Source: Monarcha castaneiventris obscurior
Taxonomy: Eukaryota > Chordata > Aves > Passeriformes > Monarchidae
NCBI GenBank assembly: GCA_026261815.1
Contig: JAMPIT010000484.1
Span: 8,468,501 to 8,532,500, forward strand
Reading direction: 5' to 3'
Length of the DNA: 64,000 nt
Each line of letters starts with the position of its first letter. The stretch's first letter is position 1. Made by a program: the position numbers and the translations under genes. Positions 14,601-27,320 of the stretch are shown in pieces. The notes beneath the pieces were generated by a model. That model was not told the origin of the DNA and searched no databases. It worked only from the letters and a program-made list of their open reading frames with translations.

Positions 14601-15987
14601 ACCAAATTGTGCATGCACTTAGCCATGGTTGTTTGCATCTCGCTTCTATTTTTGACAGACTGGTTTTTCTGTAGTCTTGGACAGAGGTTGCTCTGATTTC
14701 CTAAGGGATTGTGCTGAGCTCCTGCCCATGACTCCAAGGAAGACCTAATCCTTTTCGAAGAGTTCAGATCTGGTCTGTTCTGACAGCCCAAACCCCTGCT
14801 CAGTCTGGGGATCTCAGCTGGCATCTCAGCATGGTGTTCCCAGCAAAGGATCGTGACTGACAGTATCCTAAATTCATTATGAAAACATACAGTTCTGGTC
14901 CTGGGGATGTTCTGTATTTCTATTGCACAGGCATTGGACCCGCATGACATTTACATGCTTTTTAAAGGAGTGTGCCATTAATTAGTCAATCCAGTGGTCC
15001 ACTAATGAGAATTTTACTTGAAAAGTAAAAGCAAAGCAGGTTAATGATGCATGAGTGTTAATAGTTAACTGAAGTTTCTTTAAATACTGTGTTAGGTAGG
15101 TTATATATGAACAATGTAACTTTTTTTCCAAGGGCTATTTCCTATAAAACAGCACTGTCTTGTCTTTGACATGAAGACTTATGATTTAGGTTTGATTTGT
15201 TGTTTTTCAGTGAAGCCATCCACATTGCATTTTGTATTTTGGACTGTCATGTTCATGTGAATATGAGCCAGTAGCACATCACAGATTATTTGTGTAATGC
15301 AAGTTCTTTTTAATGACCCATCATCCTCGAATCTGAGCATAAGAGGTAGCCAGAAGACTGAATTGCTACCAATTCTTTGCGTGCTGTTTTGTTTAGGTAC
15401 ACTGGATAGATTACATTTTCTGCCTTCCACAGCTGACACCAGAGAGATGGATGTTTAGCTACCATACAGAGTCCCACCAGTAATTCAGTAAGTGACTTGG
15501 GCTTTTTCTGAGTGCCCTCTTGAGGGCTTTAAAATTACCTGTAGGTTATTTACTGGGTTTCTGCATAAGAATCAAGCTCATTTCTGGCCACTGAATGCCC
15601 AGCTGTGCCAGAGTGACTGATTCCATGTTGTAGGAGCTAGTGGTTTAGGTCTTGATCCCTTAAACACTTGCTACTTAATTTAGCTTTATTCCTGGGCACA
15701 AAGTTGCTTCAATTTCTTTTCATTTACAGCTGTATTGGCTCTGTCTGATGAATGTTAAGCACAGCATTTATACATTTGGGCGTTCTGAGGTGAGCAAGAC
15801 TACATGTACAAGTACTGTAGCTAAATCCTGTTTTCATGTACCAGGATCTTCTTGGGAGTGGGCTGGCAGAGTTTACAGATGATGGGCAAGGAAAGAAAGC
15901 TGGATATGGAAAAGAACAAGGTTTAAATGTGTCACTGCTGTCGTTCTCTGCTTGAAAATGCCACTGTGGAAGCTATTTGTGAGCACT

Positions 15988-16007
15988 AGACTAGCACTTG
16001 CTAGTCT
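15988..16007. repeat. Perfect 9-bp inverted repeat
   Basis: AGACTAGCA at 15988-15996, a CT spacer, then the exact reverse complement TGCTAGTCT at 15999-16007. The arms are perfect. It may be a chance palindrome or a dimeric binding site; nothing nearby identifies a role. Confidence 0.65.
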
Positions 16008-17409
16008 GAAAGCCTAAAGGTTGTGGAGACTTGTTAGTGCAGGTCAAGGGAGGGATGTTTATTTTCAGCACTGTTCTCACACTGACAGCTTGAGAGTGAA
16101 AGGGATCCACGGATGCGTATGCTTGGTGATTTCAAGTAGTACTCTTGCCACTTAGAGCTGAGTAATTTCTGGCCAACACATCTACACCACTTTGCCACTC
16201 ATGTATCATAGCTTCAGGCCTACGAGCTAAATTTGAGATTGTTTAGTGTTTGTTTATTAATCTTTTTAAAACAGTGTAGCATAGCACAGTTGTGTTTGAC
16301 TTTTCAAAATATAAAATATGTTGATACTCATGCATCATTTCAGTCTGTGCTAAAAACTCCTCAGGTGGCAGGGTATTATTAGGGATTGACTTCTGTACAG
16401 TGTATGTAAAATACAGGGAGCCCATAAGGCAAATCTAACATACATATGTACTGTGTACTGTGGAGAGGTCAGGTCAGCTCTACATTTGGGCAAACTTTTG
16501 ATAGTGTTTGTGTTGTAGGTAAGTGATTCCTTGTGTGCATGTGTACTCCTTGTGTGGTTCATGGAGATGTCTGTGTGTCCCAGTTGTTAATCAGTGGTTG
16601 TCAGACTGTGTAATAACATGTCCCCTTTCCTGACAGGGCAATAGAGGCTCCTCAAGCCCCAGAGCTAAAGGACCCTTTCACAGCCATAGTAGCAGGTGCC
16701 TTTAAGCTATCTGACCACGCTGAGAACAAAATCTGCAGTGTTGTCAGGGTTCCTCCTTATTTCCAAAAGCAGTGATTCATCTCAGCAATGCATGCAGCCT
16801 TTGCTTGTCTTTTTGCAGACTCTGCAACCATCCTGTGCTCCTTTGTACATAGTCTTGCCACACTAGCTTAAGAACCTTTGCTGTTGTTTCTACCATCTGG
16901 AGCAGCCTTTGTGTATCTTTCTGCCTCATCAACTCTCCATATTTTCAACTTTTGTCTTTTTTTCTTGAGTAGATTTTCTCATCTGATTATGCTGCTGTTT
17001 TAATTTTTTTTCCTCACTCTTTCATTGGCCTTGTTGCTCAATGCCTTAATTTATTCATCAAGCAGTGTCTTAACAACACTTTACATCACTGTATCACAAT
17101 ACACATATCTACTGTGTATTGCCTGAATTCACTTTTTCCTTGTACTTAATGCTGTCCATCTGGAAATGCAGTTGGTATGAAAGGCAGTATAAGTTATAAA
17201 GTTGTATTATATTGTGAGAGAGACAGCAGCATCTGCTGCTATACATATAAATACTCTAACTTTGCAATACTTCAACAAAGCAAGTCATTTGGGCTAGTTC
17301 TAAACAGAAAAATTATTATGTGATAAGATGTATAAAATGAATTTCAAAACAGAACTTGAGACCTTTAAGAATGGGGTCAAGCACAAGGTTTGTTAACTTT
17401 TGTTTTTCA

Positions 17410-17505
17410 TATGTGTAATATTTACTAATATATATTTATATATAACATATTTAAATGTGTATTCATACATGTGTTTGTGTGTCGATATATATTTTATATA
17501 TAATG
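17410..17505. repeat. AT/TG low-complexity tract
   Basis: An imperfect run of TATA, ATAT and TGTGTG words with scattered interruptions. It is a degenerate simple-sequence tract without a clean repeat unit. Confidence 0.55.
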
Positions 17506-18359
17506 CAGTATTGTTAAAAATCTCTGTTCTTGGAGCTCTGGAATCAAAGGAAGACACTGCTTTCTTCTTTTTTCCTTTGGTTCATTTTTTTGACAATTTT
17601 GAAAATTGAAGCTTTCACCAGGGGAGCCCTGCATCTGACAGTCCTGGCTCCCAGGAGTGCAGGCTGCCTTTTACATCTGCACTTCTGTGCAAGAGTTTGC
17701 TGTGGGCACACCACCTGAGCTACTCTGAACCTGCTTGCTTCTCTTTGCAGGTAATCTGAATTCCTTAAGTTAGAAGACAGTTTTGAGAAATGTACCTCAT
17801 AAAACAAATACCCGTGGCTTTGTTCGTCCAAGTGAGAATTAAATTCAAAATTTGATTTTCAGAAATCTCATCAGTCAAATAACAGCACTAATGCTATTCT
17901 GACCTCCCAGTTGTGCATTCCCGGGGCTGAAAGTCTCCACCTCTTCAAACCTCTGAAGGATCCGAGGAGGTTTTCCAACACCCTCAGGATTGCACAACTT
18001 GTAGATGCTTGACTTTGATCTAGTGAGTACTTTCTGCTGGCAGGGGGCCCTGCAGGGCTGAGCAGGATTGCTGGGACCAATCCATGCCCAAAGTAAAGGC
18101 AATCAGAATTCAAGTGTTCAGGAGACAAAAGCAGCTGAGCAGGATTTGTGCATGTTTTGTTTTGGAGAATCCTACTCATAGTCCTCCCAGGACTATCCCA
18201 CAGTGGCAATCCCAAAAGTTTGTGGGTATGGCTAAACATTACTGTTGTAATGATGTAACCAATACGTGTTGATTCTGGGGTTTTTTCTTCAGTTCTTTGA
18301 TTTTGCGTCCTTTGTCCAAGCTGTTGTTTGTCAGAACTTCATAAGCTGAACTAGAATAA

Positions 18360-18900
18360 CAAGAGACAACTATTTAAAGGAAATAATTTAAACATGAGAG
18401 TGTTGGTAATAAAAAGAGTTAATCTGTGCAACAATATTACATTTGCCATTTTATTTAATTACTAATGAATAACAGAGTATTCATCTTAGCAACAAGCAGA
18501 CAAGAGGAGGAAAAAGCTTTTGTATTAAATCAGCTGAACGATGAAGTGAGTCAGTGGAGGCTGCTGTAGTGTTCAGAATGTAAAATGTGCAGCTCATAAC
18601 CATGAAATTTGCTGCACCTTTTATAAGCATATTTTGATTGTAAATGTGTGGGAGATAAAAATACTTAGTTTTTAAGGCAAGATGGACAGCTAATTTTTTT
18701 AAATCATGATGTTAATGGCTGGAACTGTATGCCCTTGTTATTCAATCTTGAAAAAGTTTGCTTACAGTTCACTTCTAATGGCTCTTTCATACTATTATCA
18801 AATGACTGATAGTCATTGCAAGCATTTTAGCAGCTTTCAGATCTGTTACATTTTTAATTAAATTGGCTGTGAATTGTGTAAGTTGCAAAGGTGAAGAAAA
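18360..18900. promoter_or_regulatory. ATTA-rich block, candidate conserved non-coding element
   Basis: Unique AT-rich sequence with several TAAT/ATTA cores (near 18455-18475 and 18855-18865), no repeat signature and no open frame of note. The regulatory reading is inferred from base-word composition alone and could be wrong. Confidence 0.2.
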
Positions 18901-20284
18901 CTAGCACTCATTGCAGCATCGCTGCTTCTCAGTGAAGCTATCACAGGACATACATGATCATGACTTCTCTAAACACTTTATGGTTCTTTTAATCTGTGTT
19001 AGATATTGACTTGGAAAAGTAAGTAAACAGCTCTGGAGAGGAGGATGGGATGTTGCAGGAATTCCCCTGAGGTGCTTTGATGGAAGCGGCCTGGTTTAGA
19101 GTGCATGGAGCAGCCTGACCTGTGTGGTGGCTGTGGATTTGTGGAGAGCGTGGTCTCTGTGCTTCAGGCCAGAGGACTTGTATGGGGTGTACATGTGCAT
19201 GCTGCTAACACCATGCCCTACTTTCCAGCTGGAAAATGTCAGTAAGGTCTCTGGAGCTTGCTGTTATTGGAACAACAGCCACTTTCCTCCCCAGGGAATT
19301 GTAGATGTACTGTAACCACCTGTGGGCTGGTACTCTGGCAGCTGCTTGCTTGCAGAAAAAAGGATGAAAAATCAGAGGCTCTCCTTGTATTTATGTGCCA
19401 TTTATTTTAAAGTATGTTTCTGTGAACATTGCTTTTGCTCCCTTTGCCTCTTTCTGCTAAGCACCATTTCAAACTGGTAGAGCAACACTGCAAACATGGG
19501 AGAATGTAGCTCTTCTTGTGTTAGGCTGATTTGCAATGTCTCATTCAAAACTATCTTAGACCAAACTAGTTCAGCCTGCCCAAAACCATTGGTACAATCA
19601 ACAGGAAGTAATGCTGTGATTTTTAAGAGATTAATAAATCCTAAAGAAAATAAGCTAATATTCAGTATTTTGTATTCAAACATATGGGCCAAATCTTGAA
19701 GACCTTTTAGTCTGTCTTTACTTGGGTAAAACCATATCAGAGGAAAAAAGGTCTGGGGAAAAAAAAGATCCAGTCTGGAGTCTGATTTTTACTCAGGAGT
19801 TTACAATTTTTTTCCCCATTTCTTTTGTTCTGCTGTGTCCCTTTCTGTGTTGTACAATACATCTCACTTTCTAAGAATATCCTAACCTATTCTAGAATAG
19901 ACAGAAAGCTTCAAATTTTAGAACAAAAAGTGCAAAAAATAATTAATTTTAATTGCTCTCTGGGTTTTTGCTCTTACTTGAGCCTTGTATTTGGTGTCAG
20001 TGGGCAGCCACAGTTTGCTTAGGGTTTTGATCCAAGAAATGTGCTATTTTCATGCTTAGCAGGCACCTGATCAACTTCTCTGCTTGCTATGGGGCAAGTG
20101 GTGGGGTAAAAGGCACTTGTTTCCCATCAAAGTAGCTCTGCAGTGATTCAGGCAGGGAAAAACAGCACTGGGGGAAAAGTTCTTCAGGGAGCTACTGTGT
20201 CTCAGCTTTAGAGCATCGCCTGACAACCTCAGGCCTGGCTCAAAATAGCAATGAAATCCAGGCATACACAAACAGGGATTTTTA

Positions 20285-20303
20285 TTTTTTTTTTTTTTTT
20301 TTT
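20285..20303. repeat. Poly-T run (19 T)
   Basis: Uninterrupted T run, preceded by five more T and an A. It could be the tail of an old minus-strand retroposon, but the flanking sequence is not a recognisable SINE, LINE or processed pseudogene and no target duplication is evident. Confidence 0.8.
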
Positions 20304-21526
20304 AAGAACAGAGACATTTGAATCTAGATTCAGCCTCTATAGAGGTTGGTTTCAGCCAATGGGGTCAGGTCCCTCCCTACTTCACCAGGGAGGTAGTTTG
20401 TGCTTAAATGGATTAGCAGTTATCCATATCCTTTTGTTAGCATAGCAATTAAAAATTAGTATAACATAAAAGCTTGATATAATTGTGCTGGAAATGAAAA
20501 ATATCTCTTTATGTTGTGCATTTCACAGCCACATTAGACTTGCAGAGTATTGTGACAATGATTACTTTTTGCTGAGGGGGAGAGAAAAAGATAAATTACT
20601 TCTAAATCACCATATGACTCAGCCTCCAAGCTCTGAGTTTATTTGTAAGACATTTATCTCCTTGTATACTCAGCAGGGGAAAAAAAATATCATTTAATTA
20701 ATAAACTTAATAGCCTGAGGTATTCTGATCAATAAAAAATAGTATGAGAACGGGGCGTGATGCAATGAAATATTGAGTTGTCTGCAGACAAACCCATGAT
20801 TTTCTTTAAAGTCAATCATGCTCCTGCCTAGTTAGTTAGGGGAGCCTGTGTGGTAAGGCACAGTGCTCTGCCGAAAATCAAACTGATAGACCAGCTTGAA
20901 CAAAAAAAATTGAAGCAGCTCCTTGTGCCTTAAAACAATTTCCCCTTTATGTTTTCTCTGCATGACCTTTTGAGCTTTGTTTCCCTGCTGGTGCTGAAAC
21001 ACTGGACAAGCTTCCAGTGAAGCCAGTGGATGTTTTTCCATTGAATGCAGCAGACCCTGGTTGGGTCAATTTCTGCTGCTGATGGGGCCTGGCTCTCCTG
21101 TTGTGACATTAGGTCAGAGCCCCATTACAGCTCTGCAAATCCAGGTCACCGTGCTGGCTCCAGGGCTTACCCAGGATAATGCAGAACAACCAACAGCAAG
21201 AGCTGCCTGCACCTCCCGTTTGCCGTGGCTCTGAGGTGAGCAGTGGCAGCTGCCTGGCAGGATGGGCTCTGTTTGCTTTGTCTCAGCCCCGTTATGATTT
21301 CACTCCTTGCCAAGGCAGCCAAAGGCTGTTCTAATGCTTTCTGGGGGAAATACTCAAATGTCTCATTTCTTTCATTCAATCCGTGCTAAAGATGTGTCCT
21401 TAGATAAAAGACCCATGGATATTGGGCACTTTTTAGGCATGCAGAAACAGCAGGAATTTTTCATCTCAGTTTGCAGCGCAGCTTTACAGTGGCAGATAGA
21501 AACGGAATTTCTATATTTCTATCCTT

Positions 21527-21576
21527 TTAATTTTCACAAAATTAATGTAATTGTGGGAGGGCCGATTATGATCCAC
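21527..21576. repeat. 50-bp direct duplication, copy 1
   Basis: This segment matches 22129-22178 at 47 of 50 positions by direct reading, in the same orientation, 602 bp apart. The similarity stops sharply at both ends; flanks of the two copies do not align beyond a few bases. Reading the minus strand, all three differences would change an amino acid, so the copies are not explained by a conserved coding sequence. It may be a fragment of an old interspersed repeat or a duplicated regulatory module; I do not recognise the family. Confidence 0.85.
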
Positions 21577-22128
21577 ACCTTTTCTCCCAGACAGATGCAT
21601 CAAATTAGCTCCACATGTCATTCTGACATCAGTGTGAAATGGACTATGGGGTTTAACTTGAACATGCTTTCTGAAATAGTCTCTTGGAAGAAACAATGCT
21701 ATGGACACCATAACTTGATTGGGAATTGGTGGTTCTCAGTGCTTGCTTCCTGCACTGGAAATCCCTGACCCCCTCATTGTTGTCCTCTCACCATTGCTGG
21801 GTGAGGTACCTTGTGCTGGGTGCTGCACAGCATCTGCTTGGGCATCAGATGAAACTGAAAGTGAGAGAAAAAGAAAACCATAATGGAGGATTGGAAAATA
21901 GACAAAAGAAGGGAAGGATGGCCAGGATGGTGATGGAGCTCCTTCAAGAGAAGCAGTTATAGTCCTGACTAATATGCTGGTCTCAGTAAAGTTGTGACTG
22001 ACCCTGAATATTTGGAGCAGAAAGGAGCACTCTCCTCACTTCCTCTGGAAGCTGCTTCACCCCTTTTGTTCTCACACTGCCTCTTTGAAGCTCCAAAGTG
22101 AGATGGAAATACTAGAGTCAGTATTACC

Positions 22129-22178
22129 TTAATTTTCACAAAATGAATGTAATTGTGGAAGGGCCAATTATGATCCAC
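22129..22178. repeat. 50-bp direct duplication, copy 2
   Basis: This is the partner of 21527-21576. The shared core contains TAATTTTCACAAAAT, GTAATTGTGG and TTATGATCCAC, the last flanked by a GGGCC word. The three substitutions are one T/G and two G/A. The two copies sit in otherwise unrelated unique sequence. Confidence 0.85.
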
Positions 22179-25100
22179 TAATTTATCCTGTGTTAATAAC
22201 AACACTGAGTTTATATACAAAGCTGTCTTGTTTGGATAAATGCAGGCTCCTCCCTTCCTGTACTGTTTTTATTAACTGTGATTGTTTCACTTTTCCAGAT
22301 TGTTGTGTTAAACCTCACATTTCCCTGTGCTGAGGGAAACAATTATGGAAGACCTGCAGACCCCAATTATCACTGTAGGTCAAAGGGCATGCTATTGAAA
22401 TGCTTATGAGTAAACACTGCAGGATGTGGTCATTTCTTGCTGGGGCTCTTTTTACCCCTTAAGCACCACGCATATTTCCTATGTTTTTTATTAAAAAGAT
22501 CAAATGTTCACTAGAAACAACTGAAGCATGACAGTGGTGAAGTGTGATAATGAGAGAAGCTTCTGAAGAGGCAAGAGAAGAGACATGAAGAATGAAAGAA
22601 ATCTTGTTTTCCTAAAATTCGTCAGAATGTTTGGGTTTGAACTAGCAAGTAACATTTTCATGAAGAATTTTGTCTAATGTCTCATATTTTTTCCCTAGCG
22701 TTAATCCAGCTCTACATGCAATTTTCTGACTCACATGATGACTTAATTTCTTTCTTTGTGAAGAATTCAGATGTCTTCACTCAATCACTTTAATTAAAGC
22801 AGGAGTCCTTACCCTCAGATGTGGACAATGAGTAACACAGCTAGCTATGCTTGTTAGGCTCAGAAGGGTTTTTTTATAGATGTGCCTACTGCTATTCAGT
22901 GCAATCCCATTTTAGCATTTAAGCAAGTGATCAGCTTAAGTGAGTTCAAACAGCTCTTAAGCATTGAAAGATAAATTAAATGCCCTGCTGAATGGGGATG
23001 TGAATCAGCTTCAGATTTACTAACAAATCTGTCTAGAGAGAATGTCCTTCCTACCTCAGATCTTATTAGATGAGTTGGAGATAATAGCCTTTTCCTACTG
23101 ATGCCAAAATCAGCACACGGTCTGTCTTCACATCATAAACAGTAAATTGGCACACACTATTTTGCTTTTTTAGCTCATTGTCAGCCTTTCCCACTCCCTT
23201 TATTAAAGAATAAACATGAGATACTTCTCAATGTTAATTTTCAGGAGGCTGTTTAGGTGTGAACTGGTTTTTTTTTTCAATAATAGATTTTTCCAAATTT
23301 TTACAGATGTTCCAAAAGCCCAGAGATGAGTTGAAAAGATCAAAACTCTTGACTTGATCTGTGCCACTGAAATAATCCCTAATAGAGAATTTATAGCTTT
23401 CCTAATGTTCTCAAGGCTATCTCCTGAAATGTCTCCAGTTGCTGGGCACTGTCATCTGCAGGAAACGTTTAAGGAAATAAATACAAAATTATCAGCTCGG
23501 ATAGTGCCAGTAAGCTGTGATAGGAGTCAGTGAATTGCTGCCCTGTGGGCTCTCTCTGGCTCTAAGGCAGCTGAGAGTCCTACCAGTGCTTTCTTGGAAG
23601 CAGGATGGCCCTGGCTGGGCACCAATGCCAGGAGAAAGTGTGGGAAGGAGTCTGGAGACTGCATTTGCTCAGGTGGAGCACCACACAAAGGTTTGGTCCT
23701 GGACACTTGGCTCAGGGATAAAAGTGCCCACTTTATGTAAAGAATTTCACCCCAGAGGGAGAAGGATCCCCTTTGGCTGGGGGGATCAGAGCCACTCCAG
23801 GAGCCCAGAGACACTTGACAAAGAGTATGAGTAAAATCAGGCTAGAAGCAGGTTTTGACATAAGAAGAGATTCATGCATAAATGCAGTGTGGTGTTGGTT
23901 ATAAATGGAAGCAGTGGAAATAGAATGTTAGCAAAGCGTTTATTTTTAACTACTGTTTAGACTTTCTGAAGTGTTGTATGCGATAAAAACCAAGGGCTGG
24001 TAAAAATTCAGGTAAGGGCAAAATGTTACAATATTCAGTATTCTCTGAGAGAAATATCAGAGAGAAATGGTGTGATAAAAAATCTTACTCCATCTAAAAG
24101 TGTTAGTTTATAATGTTAGCTAAATTAAGCAGTTATTGATTTTTAATATATGTTCTCCTCTTACTGGCTTATTTAATTTTTTTTAAGCTTTCGGGATTTA
24201 TTATGGGGTGCTCTCATTTTGAGTGGCATAGTGAAAGATACAGGCTCTGCAACATGCTGGCTGTTCTGCCAGCAAAGTAAACAGCACTTTAGATAGGATT
24301 TGGGCTTGCAGCTTCTCTTAATGAGAACATCATCTTTCAGGGCACAGATTTGCTCATGTAACCAAATAGGCCATGCATGCCCCTATTTATTATAATAATT
24401 AATATACAAAACAAACTCTATGTATCCATGTGGGCAAGCTATATTATGCCTGTGTCCTGAAATGCATAACTTCATTATAGCAGTGCTCAGCAGCTCAGAG
24501 AAGGAATGGCAGTGAAATTCTGTGGCATCATGTGGGTGCTTCAGCTGCAGAAGGAAAATCCAACAGTCCTGATATACACAGGAGCTGTGTACTGTATCCC
24601 CACGTCTCTCTGCTGGCAGTGCTCTTCCTCACAGTAAGCTCTAGATGATATGCACAGCACAAACTGCTTAGCTCTACACTGAGGTTAAAATCAGTACGGA
24701 ACAGAACATAGCAACTAGGGCTGTGTGGTATTTAATGATAGAATTAAATTGGATGCCTGTAAGAGGAATAACAGCTAAGCCATATTGCTGCGTGGATGCT
24801 GTTATCTTACATGTGTGTTCATTTTTCTTAATTCTAAAATAATGCTGCAAACATGGAGTGAAAAGGAAAATAACGTCAGATTTATAATCTGTTCACGAGT
24901 GCTGCTCCTTTTACCACAATCGTGCTGCAGAGCAAGAGCTTCCTCACCATGTTCCCCCATTAAAGCGGGAATGATATTAAATGATGCTATCTTTTTATAA
25001 TATTCACCAGGAAAAACAAGGAAAGTAGAAGGAAAGAACCATGAGGCCCAGCAGTTACCCTGCTATTGAGACTGGTCAGTAGCTTCCCTATCTCAGAGGC

Positions 25101-25199
25101 ATTTGATAACTGTGAGATCTCAGTTAGAGATCTGTCCTTCTACCAGTGCCACACAATGAACTATATAAAAGTTTTCTTTATTTTACAATAGCTTTTTGT

Positions 25200-25960
25200 G
25201 TAATTGTAGTTCCACAGTGGCCTAAAAGGCGGTGTGTTCTTCCAGGCCTATTGATAAATCTGTACATTTTCCAATTTATTTTTGTTTTAAATTAAAATAA
25301 TTTAGTTGTACCGATTGAGTTTTCTTTCCTAATATAAAACCTTCAACCAAAAAGCATTATTTTAAAACTCTAGAGATGAAAAATGTAAACTAAACTTTAA
25401 AATTTGCTAATTGTTAATCCCTTTGTCTTTGGAGTGCTGCAGAGCAGATCAATTCCAAGTAATTATTAACTGAAAAATGTAGGAGTTTTTGGTTCATATA
25501 TGTATCGAAGAGATGTAAAGCCAATATTAAAAGAATTTTAATTGGTTTGAGATAGTAGCAGGGAATTATTTTCCTTCATTTGTAGAATAAAAAAAAAAAA
25601 GAAAGTATATCAGCTATTAAATTTGGGAAAGGAGTGCATATTTCAGTACTGCAGTTACTGATGTGTGAAATACAGAAGAATGTTAATTGAGGTAGGCTTG
25701 TGAACTGAAATTAGTTGCAAGTGGACTGTAGATGAGCAAAGGGATTCTTAGGGTGTTGCACCTCAGCCATACTTTGAGGTCAATTCATTAAAGATAATTG
25801 GAATGTTAAGTAGTTTTCTATAAGGAATCGCTGCTACAGTGGCCTAACACTTTTAATCTGATTGAATCAAATGCTAATTACCAATAATCAGATTTATGCT
25901 ATGCTTATTTATGTACTTGCCACCCTGATTACGTCCTTGACTGCTGATAATATTTTCTGT
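25200..25960. promoter_or_regulatory. ATTA-rich block, candidate conserved non-coding element
   Basis: AT-rich unique sequence with many TAATTA-like and AATAAT words and no repeats except an A run near 25590-25600. The segment around 25855-25940 has the texture of a conserved enhancer (several spaced ATTA and GATTA words). This is an inference from composition; alignment to other birds would be needed to support it. Confidence 0.25.
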
Positions 25961-26751
25961 CAAGGGTGACAGCCCTTCAATCATCTGAAAATAAGGGCTT
26001 GAATGAGGGGAACTTCAGCAAGAGCTGCCTGTCCCTGTCTCTATCCATGAAGTCTGTTAAAATACAGGAGCAGCTGAGCAGTCTTTCAGTCTTTCATAGC
26101 TGATTAAATCCTCACCATTGACTCCAGAGTAAATGCAATGCCTTTGTTGTGATTCTCTGTGTGGGCTTGACAGCACTTATGCACCACTGCACCCAAAATT
26201 CCAGCAAATAGTGTCTTGGAATAGACATGAGTGTGTTTGCAGCCTTAGTACCCAAACTGTGGTCTGGGTGCCTTTGGGACCTAACAGGACTCGTTGCACT
26301 CCAGTCAACAAGACAAATCCATGGTCTCTGGAAGTGGGGAGAGGAGGTCTGGTCTTCCTGACTCTGTCCCACTGGGCAGAGGCCATTCAGTGTGGTGGGC
26401 AAAGTGTCCATGCCCTCATCCAGGAGTAAAACAAATCAAATAATGCAGGATATATTCTCCACAGTAAAAGTAGAATACCAAGGTGAGTTGTCAGGAATGA
26501 AGAGACATGCTGATTTACACAAGAAAGCCAAATACAAACCCATAGCCTGTCACAGATTTTCTTTTTTCTTTCCTTTATTTATGACTGTGGCATAAGTGTC
26601 CTCTGCATCTATTTACTCTTACCTGGGTTCTCAGACTTGCATATTTCATTTGCCCAGATGGGCTGCATCACTCTGTGAAGGATGATCTCTCTGTGCTGGA
26701 GAGGTGTGTGTGCCAAGTCCCATGCATGTTATCTCTTATTTATTGCCTCCC

Positions 26752-26770
26752 TGGCGACAGGCTGTCGCCA
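26752..26770. repeat. CpG-containing perfect palindrome
   Basis: TGGCGACAG, one G, then CTGTCGCCA: perfect 9-bp arms around a single base, each arm holding a CpG. The surroundings are CpG-poor, so retention of both CpGs is unusual for neutral bird DNA. The half CTGTCGCC resembles the CTGTTGCC half of RFX-type X-boxes, but the halves are in everted orientation, so a protein assignment is speculative. Confidence 0.65.
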
Positions 26771-27169
26771 ACAGGCAGATAATTAGAATGGCTCAGGCTG
26801 GAGACCTGTGGAAAGTCTGAGTACTTTCATAATTGGCCCATAAATGCTGTAGGTTTGTGCTAGAATCCTCTACAATTTCCGCTATCAGAAGCTCAAGTTT
26901 CTTTCTTCAGTGACATATTTATCTTTCATTCTTATAAAAAGAGGAAATCCTTGCATTATGGATCTATTCTCATTTGTGTTGACTTACTTTTGATATCTTC
27001 TTATTTAAAACAGCCAGCTTTTGCTTTTGGAGAACACTGGAGTCATTTAAAGAGAAAAACAGTCCCTCTTTCTGCTTGTGCTCCCACCCTGTACAGAAAG
27101 AGAAAAAGCAAAAGGAAAAAGTAAGAATAGGAGAAAAGTGTTATCAGAAACGGCTAAACCAACAGCATA

Positions 27170-27320
27170 ATCTTCAAGTTCTGTGCATACTGTTATGATA
27201 TCTGAAGCATAATTATCAAGCTTAAGTTAATTAGACTAATGCTTAGAAAATCTGGCATGGCAGATTGTGGTAAGTAATTATATATACCGATTAAAAGATG
27301 TAATATGCAGTGAGCGAAAG
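27170..27320. promoter_or_regulatory. ATTA-rich segment, possible conserved non-coding element
   Basis: Dense homeodomain-type words (TTAATTAGA, AATTAT, GTAATTA) in unique sequence with no open frame. It is flanked by ordinary sequence. The regulatory role is an inference only. Confidence 0.2.

Larger units (their letters stand above)
11604..18350. other. Gene-free unique sequence
   Basis: No recognisable coding sequence, RNA gene or mobile element is seen. It includes AT-rich segments (for example around 14000-14330 and 17400-17510) and slightly more G+C-rich segments near 12640-12830 and 14650-14950 that yield only short contradictory frames. Confidence 0.55.
18901..25190. other. Gene-free sequence with a local 50-bp duplication
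   Basis: No recognisable gene is present. A pure T run of 19 lies at 20285-20303. Two copies of a 50-bp segment lie at 21527-21576 and 22129-22178 (separate entry). The G+C-richer part near 23520-23830 gives open frames on both strands with no recognisable domains. Confidence 0.55.

Noticed and set aside
21511..22220. Similar peptides on the minus strand from both copies of the 50-bp duplication
   Set aside because: All three nucleotide differences change the amino acid and the frames differ completely outside the 50 bp, so the similarity reflects the DNA duplication and not a conserved protein.
23520..23834. TATA-like GATAAAAG and G+C-rich segment as a possible LTR
   Set aside because: No polyadenylation signal, no TG...CA edges and no flanking duplication.
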